Source of the DNA: an uncultured Pelagibacteraceae bacterium
Lineage (GTDB): Bacteria > Pseudomonadota > Alphaproteobacteria > Pelagibacterales > Pelagibacteraceae
NCBI GenBank assembly: GCA_902543375.1
Contig: CACBYE010000003.1
Location: 28,501-92,500, forward strand
DNA: 64,000 bases
Direction: 5' to 3'
The translations under genes and the position numbers were made by a program. Positions 1-8,399 of this stretch are shown here, one piece after another (position 1 is the stretch's first letter; each line of letters opens with the position of its first letter). The notes under the pieces are model-generated. The model was given only the letters and a program-made list of their open reading frames with translations, was not told the origin of the DNA and ran no database searches.

Positions 1-642
1 TGTCAACTTGTCATATGATTTTCCAAAATTCTCTATTTTTTCGATTATTTTTGGAGGTATAGTGACTATATGACATCCAAGTTGTTTGGCTTGTAAATAA
101 TTATAAGGTTCTCGGACACTTGCCCAGAGAATCTCTACATTTTTATAATTTTTTGCTAATTTTAAACTATTCTTAAATTCTGGAACTGGATCATTTCCAC
201 AATCAGCAGATCTCCCCGCAAAAATTGAAATAATAACCTGAGTTTTTTTATCTAAACAACTTAATATTCTTTTTGTTTGTTTAGCACTATAAACAGCAGT
301 AATATTCAATTTTATTTTCTTTTTATTCAATTGATTAATTATTTTTCCTGAAAAAACTCCTTTAGAGTTTATAATGGGTATCTTAACAAAAACATTTTTA
401 CCCCAAGTATTTATCTTTAGTGCTTGATCGGTCATTGTTTTATTTGTATCTCCAAATACTTCAAATGAGATGGGCTTTTTTTTACAAACTTTCAGTATTT
501 TTTTACAATATTCTTTATAATTTTTGGCGCCAGCTTTCCTGATTAAACTTGGATTTGTAGTAAAACCTTTAACAATTTTTTTTTGATTAAATTTTTTTAT
601 TAAAGATAAATCTGCAATGTCACAATAAATTTTCGTTTTCAA
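1..642 (-). CDS. Transaldolase, TalC/FSA type (3' part outside window)
   Basis: This gene is missing from the ORF track because it begins with TTG and runs off the left edge; 214 codons are visible. The protein begins MKTKIYCDIADLSLIKKF and carries the family signature KGFTTNPSLI near residue 25 and FVKIPI with the probable Schiff-base lysine near residue 87. Later come ITAVYSAKQ and ILWASVREP, as in small transaldolases and fructose-6-phosphate aldolases. The role would be cytosolic C3 transfer or aldol cleavage in the non-oxidative pentose phosphate pathway. It starts 7 nt after the pntB stop, so it is probably the last visible member of the rpmJ-pnt transcript. Transaldolase and F6P aldolase activity cannot be told apart here. 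Confidence 0.85.
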   Translation of the reverse strand, partial: MKTKIYCDIADLSLIKKFNQKKIVKGFTTNPSLIRKAGAKNYKEYCKKILKVCKKKPISFEVFGDTNKTMTDQALKINTWGKNVFVKIPIINSKGVFSGKIINQLNKKKIKLNITAVYSAKQTKRILSCLDKKTQVIISIFAGRSADCGNDPVPEFKNSLKLAKNYKNVEILWASVREPYNYLQAKQLGCHIVTIPPKIIEKIENFGKSYDKLT

Positions 643-649
643 TGTAAAC

Positions 650-2047
650 CTATAAATTTTTTGTGATATCTTCTGTCATTTTTTTTGCATCTGCAAATAG
701 CATAAGAGTATTTTCTTTATAAAATAAATCATTATCTATTCCTGCATATCCAGGTGATAAACTTCTTTTTACAAAGAGCACTGATTTACACTTCTCTACA
801 TCTAAGACTGGCATTCCAAAAATTGGACTTTGTGGATCAGTTTTTGCAACAGGATTGGTTACATCATTTGCACCAATTACGAATGCAACATCAGCATTTG
901 CAAAATCATTATTGATTTCCTCTAACTCAAAAACCTCATCGTATGGAACATTAGCTTCGGCTAATAATACATTCATGTGTCCAGGCATTCTTCCAGCGAC
1001 TGGATGTATTGCATATGAAACTTTAATATCATTTTTCTTTAATGTATCTACCATTTCTCTCAAAGCATGCTGAGCTTGTGCTACTGCCATCCCATATCCT
1101 GGCACAATAATTACCGATGAGGCATTTTTCATTAAAAACGCTGCATCATCCGCATTACCACTTTTTACTGGTCTCTGTTCTTTTGTTGAAGAGCCTTTCA
1201 CTTCGTCAGTTGCACCCCATCCACCTAAAATCACATTGAAGAATGAACGATTCATACCCTTACACATAATGTAAGATAAAATTGCTCCAGAAGAGCCAAC
1301 AAGGGCACCTGTAATTATTAATGCAGAATTCTCTAAAGTAAAACCAATACCTGCTGCTGCCCAACCAGAATATGAATTAAGCATTGAAATTACCACTGGC
1401 ATATCTGCTCCACCAATTGGAATGATTAAAAGAAAACCAATTAAAAATGAAACTCCTAATAATATCCAAAATAGGTTGCTTGATTGTGTAGAGCAAAGTA
1501 AATAAATTAATAAGACGATTGAAATTAGGATTATTGCATTAAGAGGATGTTGACCTTTAAATGTGATTGGAGACCCTGACATTAATCCTTGAAGTTTTAA
1601 AAAAGCAATTACAGAACCTGAGAAAGTTATAGCTCCTACAGCTGCGCCGATGGACATTTCGATTAAACTCCCAAGTTTAATATTTCCTGGAACTCCAAGA
1701 TTGAATGCTTCGGGGTTTAAAAAAGCTGAAATTGCAACAAAGACAGCAGCAAGTCCTACCAAACTATGAAAGCCTGCCACTAATTCTGGCATAGCAGTCA
1801 TTGGTATTTTATAGGCTATAAAAGCTCCGATCGAACCTCCTACTAAAATAAAAATTAAAACATAAATGAAACCTGTTGAAAAGTTACCTATTAATAAAAA
1901 TGTCACGGTAACAGCAATAATCATTCCCAAAATCCCAAATAAATTACCTTGTCTGGATGTTTCGGGAGAAGATAATCCTCTTAGAGCAAGTATAAATAGT
2001 ACACCTGATACTAAATAAGAAATTGCAGATAAATTTGCTGAGATCAT
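650..2047 (-). CDS. pntB: NAD(P) transhydrogenase subunit beta
   Basis: This is the proton-translocating transhydrogenase beta subunit, which moves hydride between NADH and NADP+ at the inner membrane using the proton gradient. At 465 aa the length is normal for the family. Roughly the first 270 residues hold a series of hydrophobic membrane segments (domain II). The C-terminal third is the NADP(H)-binding domain III, with the diagnostic GYGMAVAQAQHAL near residue 320 and later GANDVTNPVA. The start overlaps the pntAB stop by 4 nt (ATGA), indicating translational coupling. It belongs to the core genome flanking the island rather than to the glycan genes. Confidence 0.97.
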   Translation of the reverse strand: MISANLSAISYLVSGVLFILALRGLSSPETSRQGNLFGILGMIIAVTVTFLLIGNFSTGFIYVLIFILVGGSIGAFIAYKIPMTAMPELVAGFHSLVGLAAVFVAISAFLNPEAFNLGVPGNIKLGSLIEMSIGAAVGAITFSGSVIAFLKLQGLMSGSPITFKGQHPLNAIILISIVLLIYLLCSTQSSNLFWILLGVSFLIGFLLIIPIGGADMPVVISMLNSYSGWAAAGIGFTLENSALIITGALVGSSGAILSYIMCKGMNRSFFNVILGGWGATDEVKGSSTKEQRPVKSGNADDAAFLMKNASSVIIVPGYGMAVAQAQHALREMVDTLKKNDIKVSYAIHPVAGRMPGHMNVLLAEANVPYDEVFELEEINNDFANADVAFVIGANDVTNPVAKTDPQSPIFGMPVLDVEKCKSVLFVKRSLSPGYAGIDNDLFYKENTLMLFADAKKMTEDITKNL

Positions 2048-2355
2048 TTTTTATCTTTCTTCTTTTTTTTATACATTGCTAACATTCTTTGAGTAACTAG
2101 AAATCCACCAAAAATATTTATTGCTGCTAAAGAAATTGCCAAAAAACCAAAAATACTGGAACTATTAAATACTGAATCTGAGTTACCAGATAATCCTGCA
2201 ATTATAGCACCCACAATTATTACTGATGAAATCGCATTAGTAACTGACATTAAAGGTGTATGTAGAGATGGTGTTACGCTCCAAACAACATAATAACCAA
2301 TAAAGATTGATAGAATAAATATACTTAATCTAAATATTAAAGGATCTATTTCCAT
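2044..2355 (-). CDS. pntAB: NAD(P) transhydrogenase subunit alpha part 2 (membrane)
   Basis: A 103-aa hydrophobic protein with three predicted membrane segments, matching the C-terminal membrane part of the transhydrogenase alpha subunit. In many alphaproteobacteria this part is a separate gene, as here. The motif YYVVWSVTPSLHTPLMSVTNAISS around residues 21-44 is characteristic. It completes the domain II channel with PntB. The gene is 4 nt downstream of pntAA and overlaps pntB by 4 nt. Start and length fit the family and nothing is odd. Confidence 0.96.
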   Translation of the reverse strand: MEIDPLIFRLSIFILSIFIGYYVVWSVTPSLHTPLMSVTNAISSVIIVGAIIAGLSGNSDSVFNSSSIFGFLAISLAAINIFGGFLVTQRMLAMYKKKKKDKK

Positions 2356-2359
2356 AATT

Positions 2360-3448
2360 TTATTTTATTAGAGTTTTTTCTATAATTTCGTCTTCTAATT
2401 TAATATTAATTTTTTTGTTTTCTTTATCGAGTAAATTATCTACAAAATTAAAAATATTTTTTGCATATAAACTCGATGCCGACTTTGGCAAATTATTTAG
2501 TATATTACTCTCGCCCATTATTTTTACACCATTTTTTTCAACTATTTTATCTACTTCAGTAAAAGCCGTATTTCCACCCTGTATCGCAGCCAAATCATAT
2601 ATTACTGATCCAGATTGCATATTAGTTACCATATAATCTTTAATAATAACTGGAGCTTTTTTTCCAGGAATAAGAGCAGTACAAATTACAATATCAATTT
2701 TTTTTAAAGTTTCAGATAATAACTCTTCTTGTTTTTTTTTAAAATCCTCCGTTGCTTCCTTTGCATAACCACCTTCTGTCTCCAAATTTTCAGAACCTTC
2801 GACAGTAATAAATTTTCCACCTAAACTTTCTACTTGTTCTTTTGATGCCATTCGAACGTCTGTAGCAAATACTATTGCTCCCATCCTTTTGGCTGTTGCA
2901 ATCGCTTGAAGTCCTGCGACTCCGGCTCCCACAACTAAAACTTTGGCCGCTGGAATTGTTCCTGCCGCTGTCATCATCATCGGAATAGCTTTCTCAAAAT
3001 TTGCAAAAGACTCTATTACTGCTTTATATCCAGCTAGGTTTGCTTGAGATGATAGTATGTCCATTGATTGAGCTCTGGTAATTCTAGGAAGCAATTCTAG
3101 TGAAAAAATATTAATCTTTTTTTTTACTAATTCTTCCAGTTTTTCTTTATTATTGTATGGATCTAAAACACCAATTAATATTTGCTTATCTTTAAGAAGA
3201 GAACTTTTTTCCTCGGATAACATACCCAATTGTAAAATTATGTCAGATGAATTTAAAATTTCTCTATCGTCTTTGTTTATATTTGCACCCATTTTGATGT
3301 AGTCATCATCTTTTATTCCAAGATGAGAACCATAATTTTCGCTTAAATTAATTTTAAATCCAAGAGATATATACTTTTTTACAATTTCGGGTGTAATTGC
3401 TATTCTTTTTTCAATTTTTCGATTTTCTGAAATAGATCCTATTTTCAT
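2360..3448 (-). CDS. pntAA: NAD(P) transhydrogenase subunit alpha part 1 (NAD-binding)
   Basis: The soluble NAD(H)-binding domain I of transhydrogenase, related to alanine dehydrogenase. The 362-aa protein begins MKIGSISENRKIEKRIAITPE. It has the Rossmann motif VVGAGVAGLQAIATAKRMGA near residues 170-190, followed by TDVR, and CTALIPGKKAPVII near residue 258. It supplies NADH for hydride transfer to the PntB-bound NADP+. It lies 7 nt downstream of the small oxidase-subunit ORF and starts the pntAA-AB-B series. No promoter of its own is obvious, so read-through from the 5S/rpmJ side is likely. Confidence 0.97.
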   Translation of the reverse strand: MKIGSISENRKIEKRIAITPEIVKKYISLGFKINLSENYGSHLGIKDDDYIKMGANINKDDREILNSSDIILQLGMLSEEKSSLLKDKQILIGVLDPYNNKEKLEELVKKKINIFSLELLPRITRAQSMDILSSQANLAGYKAVIESFANFEKAIPMMMTAAGTIPAAKVLVVGAGVAGLQAIATAKRMGAIVFATDVRMASKEQVESLGGKFITVEGSENLETEGGYAKEATEDFKKKQEELLSETLKKIDIVICTALIPGKKAPVIIKDYMVTNMQSGSVIYDLAAIQGGNTAFTEVDKIVEKNGVKIMGESNILNNLPKSASSLYAKNIFNFVDNLLDKENKKINIKLEDEIIEKTLIK

Positions 3449-3455
3449 AAAAAAT

Positions 3456-3566
3456 TTATAATAAGAAAATTGCCATTAATATTAGAACAGTTACAACAGC
3501 AACGGATCCCCACAACACAAATTTTGTGAAATTATTCCAGGTTTTTTTATGGCTATCATTATCCAT
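3456..3566 (-). CDS. aa3-type cytochrome c oxidase subunit IV-like small protein
   Basis: A 36-aa gene too short for the ORF track. The translation begins MDNDSHKKTWNNFTKFVLW and continues into one hydrophobic helix, ending FLL. A short polar N-terminus with H, K, T and W ahead of a single transmembrane segment is the pattern of the tiny bacterial aa3-type cytochrome oxidase subunit IV family common in alphaproteobacteria. It would be an inner-membrane accessory subunit of the terminal oxidase. It sits 4 nt after rpmJ and 7 nt before pntAA, in a clean operon spacing that supports it being real. The family assignment is by pattern only. Confidence 0.75.
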   Translation of the reverse strand: MDNDSHKKTWNNFTKFVLWGSVAVVTVLILMAIFLL

Positions 3567-3570
3567 GAAA

Positions 3571-3696
3571 TTACTTTTGTCTTGCTTTAAATTTTGGATT
3601 ATTTTTATTAATTATGTAAACTCTTCCTCTACGTCTAACCAACTTAGAGCCAAGATCTCTTTTTTTTAATGATTTTAAAGAACTTTTAATTTTCAT
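3571..3696 (-). CDS. rpmJ: 50S ribosomal protein L36
   Basis: The ORF track gives a 76-aa frame whose first 35 codons are antisense-free read-through of the 5S rRNA. The true gene starts at the internal ATG (cat at 3694-3696) and encodes 41 aa: [31 protein letters not shown] to FKARQK. This is a bL36 of the long, 41-residue type that lacks the zinc-binding cysteines. It is a structural protein of the large ribosomal subunit. Only 9 nt separate its ATG from the 3' end of the 5S, with no recognisable Shine-Dalgarno sequence. Its mRNA is therefore probably released by 5S 3'-end processing. Confidence 0.95.
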   Translation of the reverse strand: MKIKSSLKSLKKRDLGSKLVRRRGRVYIINKNNPKFKARQK

Positions 3697-3705
3697 AAGA
3701 TTTAA

Positions 3706-3821
3706 TGCCGGCAACGTCCTACTCTTCCATGTCTTAAGACAAAGTACCATCGGCGCATAAAGGCTTGACTTCCGAGTTCGGAATGGGATCGGGTATAACA
3801 CTTTAGCAATAATTACCGGCA
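3706..3821 (-). rRNA. rrf: 5S ribosomal RNA
   Basis: Read on the minus strand the gene begins TGCCGGTAATTATTGC and ends GTTGCCGGCA. The two ends pair (TGCCGG with CCGGCA) to form helix I. Conserved 5S blocks are clear: CCCATTCCGAACTCGGAAG, GCGCCGATGGTAC, and AAGACATGGAAGAGTAGG. The length is 116 nt, and this is one of the few GC-rich stretches in the window. No 23S, 16S or tRNA lies next to it. A 5S separated from the 16S-23S genes by the hypervariable island is a known trait of SAR11 genomes. Confidence 0.97.
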
Positions 3822-3826
3822 GGGGA

Positions 3827-3854
3827 TTTATACTTAAATAAGATAAAATGTAAA
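3827..3854 (-). promoter_or_regulatory. Candidate sigma-70 promoter of the 5S gene
   Basis: On the minus strand TTTACA (3854-3849) is followed after 16 nt by TATAAA (3832-3827). Five nucleotides later comes the mature 5S 5' end. This spacing places the transcription start at or within a base of the 5S terminus, so little 5' processing would be needed. The two boxes also lie in an inverted repeat (ggattta ... taaatcc), which may be coincidental. A private promoter makes sense for a 5S no longer attached to a 16S-23S operon. It is an inference from sequence only. Confidence 0.6.
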
Positions 3855-3893
3855 TCCTAAAAAAGCGCTATTTAATCAAATAAATATCAAATT

Positions 3894-5051
3894 TTAAGCT
3901 TTATTTTCTTGTTTAAAAATTAATTCTTTTAGAAGCAGATAGTGCTTTAACAGCGAGTACTTTCTTATATTCTTTTTAACATTTATTTTCATTTGCTTTA
4001 ATTCCTGATCGTTAGAATTTAGATATCTAGTAATAATTTCTTTAAAAGAACCAATATCATTATTCTTAAATAAAAATCCTCCACTTCCATTTTCTAAAAT
4101 TTCTCTAGGTCCACTTTTACAATCACTAGAAATAATTGAGCAATTATTTATTGCTGATTCTATTAATACAAAACCAGGGTCTTCCCATAATGAAGTCATT
4201 ATAAAAATCTTACTAGTATAATAATATTTGTTTACGTTTTTTTTTGATCCTAACAAAAAAATGCAATCACTCAAATTATAATTTTCTATTAATTTTTTTA
4301 ATTTGTCCATTAGCTCTCCCTCTCCTAGTATATAAACTTTAAAATTCTTTAGCTCTTTATTTCTAAGATCTCTGAAAGCTTTTATCATTAATTCAAAATT
4401 TTTTTGTCTTGTTAGCCGTCCAACTAATAAAATATTATTTTTTTTAAATTTTATGTCAAAATTAGTTTGTTTTCTCTCTTTTAAAATATTTCTAATACTA
4501 AAAATAGGATCGTAAAGAACATCAATTTTTTCTGGTAAAAAAATTTTATTCTTAATTAATTCATCTTTTTGTTCCTTGGTGTTACAAAATATATTTTGGA
4601 TTTTATGACTCGATAATTTCCACAATAATGATCTAATAAAATTTAAATTAGGCTTCCCTGAAACTCTAAATAATAATTTAGTTTTGAAGTTAAATAAAAT
4701 AAATAAAATTAGTGGTAAACTTGAAATTAAATGTATCATTAAGTAATCGGGTTTTTCTTTTAAAATTAATTTTTTTAATTTAAAAAATGATGCAAAAAAA
4801 ATTTGAATAAAAGCTAATCTACTTTTAATAAATCCATATCTAGGCAAACCATCAAATATATTAGGTCCTAGGCTAAGATACTTTACATCTTCATTTTTTT
4901 TCTCATTGTTCCACTCACCAATTGCATTAATAATTACAGCCTCATATGAGGAAGAGTATTTATTAATTGATGTCGCTGAATTTAAGATAGCTTTTTTTGT
5001 ACCGATTCCTTTGTCAGTAAAAGGACCCCAGTAAAATATTTTTTTTTTCAT
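3894..5051 (-). CDS. GT4-family glycosyltransferase
   Basis: A retaining GT-B glycosyltransferase of about 385 aa. The track start is a TTG; the internal ATG at 5051 (MKKKIFYWGPFTDKGIGTKK) begins just before the first beta strand and is preferred. The C-terminal donor domain shows NILLVGRLTRQKNFELMIKAF and then EDPGFVLIESAINNCSIISSDCKSGPREILENG, the usual GT4 E-x7-E region. It would add a sugar to a lipid-linked glycan at the cytoplasmic face of the membrane. It is the first island gene after the 5S and points toward the 5S. Donor and acceptor are unknown. Confidence 0.88.
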   Translation of the reverse strand: MKKKIFYWGPFTDKGIGTKKAILNSATSINKYSSSYEAVIINAIGEWNNEKKNEDVKYLSLGPNIFDGLPRYGFIKSRLAFIQIFFASFFKLKKLILKEKPDYLMIHLISSLPLILFILFNFKTKLLFRVSGKPNLNFIRSLLWKLSSHKIQNIFCNTKEQKDELIKNKIFLPEKIDVLYDPIFSIRNILKERKQTNFDIKFKKNNILLVGRLTRQKNFELMIKAFRDLRNKELKNFKVYILGEGELMDKLKKLIENYNLSDCIFLLGSKKNVNKYYYTSKIFIMTSLWEDPGFVLIESAINNCSIISSDCKSGPREILENGSGGFLFKNNDIGSFKEIITRYLNSNDQELKQMKINVKKNIRKYSLLKHYLLLKELIFKQENKA

Positions 5052-5138
5052 TAAAATTATTAATGAATATATAAATGATAACATATAAAAGTTAAACAAA
5101 CTTTTAAAAAAGTAATTTTAAAAATTAATTAAGAAATT

Positions 5139-6395
5139 GTGAAAAACTTAGATATTTCAGATAATAAGAATTTTAAAAATTTTTTAATTTTAATTTTTTC
5201 ATTATTGCCTGTCAGCATAATTCTTGGAAACGCTGTAATGGAAATTAATATTATATTAATCATTTTTTCTTTTATTGTTTTTATTTTCTCTAATAAAAAA
5301 TTAATTAAAAATATTAAGAATGAAAAATTATTACATTTACTTCTGATATTTTGGGCATATTTAATTTTAAACTCATTTTTTGGGATTGACTTTACAAATT
5401 CAATCAAAAGGAATTTTTTATTTATAAAATTTATTTTATTAATTTTTTCATTTAAATATTTGTTATTACACTTTGACATATTAAGGAAAATTATCTTTTC
5501 CTGGACTATGATCCTATTAATAGTTTGTATTGATGTATTTTTTGAATTTATTTTTGGATTTAATATTTTAGGTTTTGAAAGTTCCATGAAAAACGAACGA
5601 ATTGTAAGTTTTTTTAAAGATGAGTTAATTGTAGGAAGTTTTTTGTTTGCTTTTTTATTTATTATTATCGGATCACTGATATTTGATAACAGAATAAAAA
5701 TAGCATTTTTAATCACTTTTGTAGTTTCACTCGCAATTATTCTAACTGGAGAAAGATCCATAGTAATCAAATTACTATTTAGTTTTTTAATTTTTATTTT
5801 CTTTGTTCAAAATAATTTAAAGATAAAGTTTATCTCAATTTTTCTTTTATTTTTATCTGTTATAGCATTATTGAATCTAGATACTCTTAAAGTGAGATTT
5901 GTTGATCAAGTAAAGAAAGACTTAAACTTCAATCATAATGACATAAAACACAATTTACTTAAAACTAAATATTTAAATCAATCTGTTTTTTCTTATGAAA
6001 TTTTTAAAAATAATATTTTTTTTGGGGTTGGAAACAAAAATTATCATAAAGCTTGTATGAATTTAAAAGATATATCTGAAGATGAGTTAATTAAAGAGAT
6101 GTTTGTTCATTGCTATACCCATCCCCATCAAGTTTATTATGAATTTATTTCTGAACATGGTATTCTAGGAACATTAATTATTTTAGGTATAATTTTCAAA
6201 CTACTTTTTGATAAAGACAATCGTCCATTATTAAAAGAAAATAGGAAACTAATTCTTATTTTCAAAATATATTGTTTATCATCAATTATACCGATCGTTC
6301 CTACGGGTAGTTTTTTTTCAAGTTCTCAATTATTTTTATTTTTTTTAAATTATTCTTTTTATCAAGTTTACATTTTCAAAAAAAACCAAAAATAA
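5139..6395 (+). CDS. O-antigen ligase / polymerase family membrane protein
   Basis: A 418-aa polytopic membrane protein with about ten or more hydrophobic segments. It begins at GTG (MKNLDISDNKNFKNFLILIFSLLPV). A longer polar loop near residues 265-335 contains FFGVGNKNYHKACM and then CYTHPHQVYYEFISEHGILG, the N-H-x-n-x-x-E-type pattern of the WaaL/Wzy ligase superfamily (PF04932). It would join or polymerise undecaprenyl-linked O-polysaccharide in the periplasm. The gene is divergent from the neighbouring GT4 with only 87 nt between them. Ligase and polymerase cannot be told apart by reading. Confidence 0.82.
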   Translation: MKNLDISDNKNFKNFLILIFSLLPVSIILGNAVMEINIILIIFSFIVFIFSNKKLIKNIKNEKLLHLLLIFWAYLILNSFFGIDFTNSIKRNFLFIKFILLIFSFKYLLLHFDILRKIIFSWTMILLIVCIDVFFEFIFGFNILGFESSMKNERIVSFFKDELIVGSFLFAFLFIIIGSLIFDNRIKIAFLITFVVSLAIILTGERSIVIKLLFSFLIFIFFVQNNLKIKFISIFLLFLSVIALLNLDTLKVRFVDQVKKDLNFNHNDIKHNLLKTKYLNQSVFSYEIFKNNIFFGVGNKNYHKACMNLKDISEDELIKEMFVHCYTHPHQVYYEFISEHGILGTLIILGIIFKLLFDKDNRPLLKENRKLILIFKIYCLSSIIPIVPTGSFFSSSQLFLFFLNYSFYQVYIFKKNQK

Positions 6396-6460
6396 ATTTA
6401 ATTTATTTATTTCCATACTCGATCAAATGATCTATAAAATTAAATCTAATTTGAGACTAA

Positions 6461-7444
6461 ATGAAAAAAATTTTAATAGTTGGTGGTGGTGGTTATGTTG
6501 GAACAGAGCTTACGCAAAAGTTATTAAAAAATAATTATGTTACAGTTTATGATTTGTTTTATTTCAATTGGCTTATTAAAAACAAAAATAAGGTTAAAAA
6601 TTCAGAAAGACTTTTTTTAATTAAAAAAGATATTTTAGAAGTAAATAAAAAAGATTTCAAAGATATTGAGATTGTTTGTGATTTAGCTGGAATTGCTAAC
6701 GATCCTTCCTCAGATTTAAATAAAAAATATTCTACAAAGATAAATTATGAAGCAAGATATAAATTTGCAAAAATTGCAAAAGAAAGTGGTGTTAAAAGAT
6801 ATATCTTTAATTCAACCTGTTCAATTTATGGCTTTAATAAAAAAAAAGTATTTGAAAAATCTAAGATTAATCCATTAAGTTGTTATGCAAAAGCAGTTCA
6901 AAAAGCAGAGAGAAAAATTTATTTACTTAAATCAAAAGAATTCAAAGTAAATATTTTAAGAAATGCTACATTATATGGTTTTTCAAATTCTATGCGTTTT
7001 GATTTAGTTATAAATCTATTTACGTATCTTCTATTGAAAAATAAAAATATTTTTATTGATGGTGATGGAAAACAATCAAGACCTTTTTTATCAGTTCAAG
7101 ATATTTCAAGGATGTATTTGCATATAATTCAGACACAGCCAAAATCATTTATAGTAAACGCTCTCTCTTTCAGCACAAACATTTATGATTTAACAAACAA
7201 AATTATAAAAATAATTAAGAAACCAAAAACATTAGTAAAGTTTAATTTGGAAAAAAAAGACCATAGAAATTATAATGTAGGAAGTAAAAATTTTAAGAAA
7301 TATTTTAAAAATTTTAAATTTACAGATTTAGGAAAAGATATAAAAAAAATGATTAAAAATATAAAGAAATTAAATTTAAGACCAAATATAAAAACTATCA
7401 GAGTTAAGTTTTATAAAAAAAAATTAAGTAGATTGAAATATTAA
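6461..7444 (+). CDS. NAD-dependent epimerase/dehydratase (extended SDR), odd active site
   Basis: An extended short-chain dehydrogenase acting on nucleotide sugars, 327 aa. The N-terminus has the dinucleotide motif ILIVGGGGYVGTELTQKL. NSTCSIYG near residue 120 holds the usual serine/tyrosine region. The expected YxxxK reads CYAKAVQKAE, with valine where the catalytic lysine should be. Overall length and order of motifs are otherwise normal, including SRPFLSVQDISRMY. The last 41 nt overlap, tail to tail, with the WecA-like gene. A lysine in a neighbouring position might substitute, or the protein may not be a standard epimerase. Confidence 0.8.
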   Translation: MKKILIVGGGGYVGTELTQKLLKNNYVTVYDLFYFNWLIKNKNKVKNSERLFLIKKDILEVNKKDFKDIEIVCDLAGIANDPSSDLNKKYSTKINYEARYKFAKIAKESGVKRYIFNSTCSIYGFNKKKVFEKSKINPLSCYAKAVQKAERKIYLLKSKEFKVNILRNATLYGFSNSMRFDLVINLFTYLLLKNKNIFIDGDGKQSRPFLSVQDISRMYLHIIQTQPKSFIVNALSFSTNIYDLTNKIIKIIKKPKTLVKFNLEKKDHRNYNVGSKNFKKYFKNFKFTDLGKDIKKMIKNIKKLNLRPNIKTIRVKFYKKKLSRLKY

Positions 7445-8399
7445 TTGTTAATACTAAAGATATTAAATTACTATTATTGATAAAATTTAGAGATATCAAA
7501 AAAATAATAATATTATAAAAATTAATTAAGAATGATGTAAATAAATTTGATTTAAACTCTTTTTCATTTTTATTTAATATTTTTAAAAAAATCTTTTGAT
7601 GTAAATGAGATCTATCAGGTAAAAATGGATTTTTCTTTTTTATTAATTTTCTTATAATTGAAAAAAAGATTTCAAAAGCTGGATACCATAATAATAACAC
7701 TATAAACAAAGATGAAACATTTTGATTTTGATTGTAAAATGAAATCAGAAAACTTCCTATTATAAATGATATTAAGTAAGAACCCGAGTCACCTATGAAG
7801 TTTTTATTTGTAACATTAAAAATAAGTAATATTAAAAGAATTAAAACTAAATTAACCACTAAATCTAAATCGATGTATAAATTAAATAAATTTGATGCTA
7901 GAGTTAATATTGATAAGACAATTATATAATAAGTGATTACTAGGCCATTTAATCCGTCAATAAAATTTGTACCATTGATTAAAATTAATAAACAAAATGC
8001 TGTAAAAAAAATTGAAAAATAATAATTCTCTAAAAATTTATCGATTATATTAATATCTGTAAAAAAAACATTATTTTGAAAAAAAGAAACAAAAAGTAAA
8101 GTAATTATTATCTGTGCAAAAAATCTTAATTTTGGTGAATTAATAAAATTTAAATCTGAAAATAAACCTATAAAAAAAATTAAAGAACCAAATATCTTTA
8201 ATTCAATAAACCCATCAACAAATATTAAAAATAATATTAGAAAAGTAATACCTCCAGTCAGAGGAAGATTTTTATTTTTTGTTAGCTCTTTATGAATAGA
8301 AAAATTAGGATTATCTAGCAAATAATTTTTTTTATTACAAAGAAAATTGGTCAATTGATGAATTATTAATCCTATAAAAAATTTTAAGAATAATATCAT
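7404..8399 (-). CDS. WecA/MraY-like undecaprenyl-phosphate sugar-1-phosphate transferase
   Basis: A 331-aa membrane enzyme of the polyprenyl-phosphate N-acetylhexosamine-1-phosphate transferase family, which starts glycan synthesis on undecaprenyl phosphate. About ten hydrophobic segments are visible. Key motifs are LPLTGGITF near residue 47, NGTNFIDGLNGLV near residue 142, NFIGDSGSYLISF near residue 200 and FLPDRSHLHQKIF near residue 262. These match the catalytic aspartates and the HIHH-like loop of WecA homologues. It overlaps the upstream GT2 by 1 nt, suggesting co-translation. It is the only obvious initiating transferase in the window. Confidence 0.92.
   Translation of the reverse strand: MILFLKFFIGLIIHQLTNFLCNKKNYLLDNPNFSIHKELTKNKNLPLTGGITFLILFLIFVDGFIELKIFGSLIFFIGLFSDLNFINSPKLRFFAQIIITLLFVSFFQNNVFFTDINIIDKFLENYYFSIFFTAFCLLILINGTNFIDGLNGLVITYYIIVLSILTLASNLFNLYIDLDLVVNLVLILLILLIFNVTNKNFIGDSGSYLISFIIGSFLISFYNQNQNVSSLFIVLLLWYPAFEIFFSIIRKLIKKKNPFLPDRSHLHQKIFLKILNKNEKEFKSNLFTSFLINFYNIIIFLISLNFINNSNLISLVLTINISIYLIFFYKT

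Noticed and set aside
855-1073. ORF on plus strand inside pntB
   Set aside because: It lies wholly within a well-supported pntB on the other strand and its translation has no recognisable motif; it is a shadow frame.
3697-3801. N-terminal 35 codons of the 76-aa track ORF ahead of rpmJ
   Set aside because: These codons are the 5S rRNA itself. L36 homologues start at the internal ATG ([10 protein letters not shown]), so the extension is an artefact.
5129-5770. 213-aa minus-strand ORF overlapping the O-antigen ligase gene
   Set aside because: It is a shadow of AT-rich membrane-protein codons on the plus strand; the plus frame shows the ligase motifs and this frame shows none.
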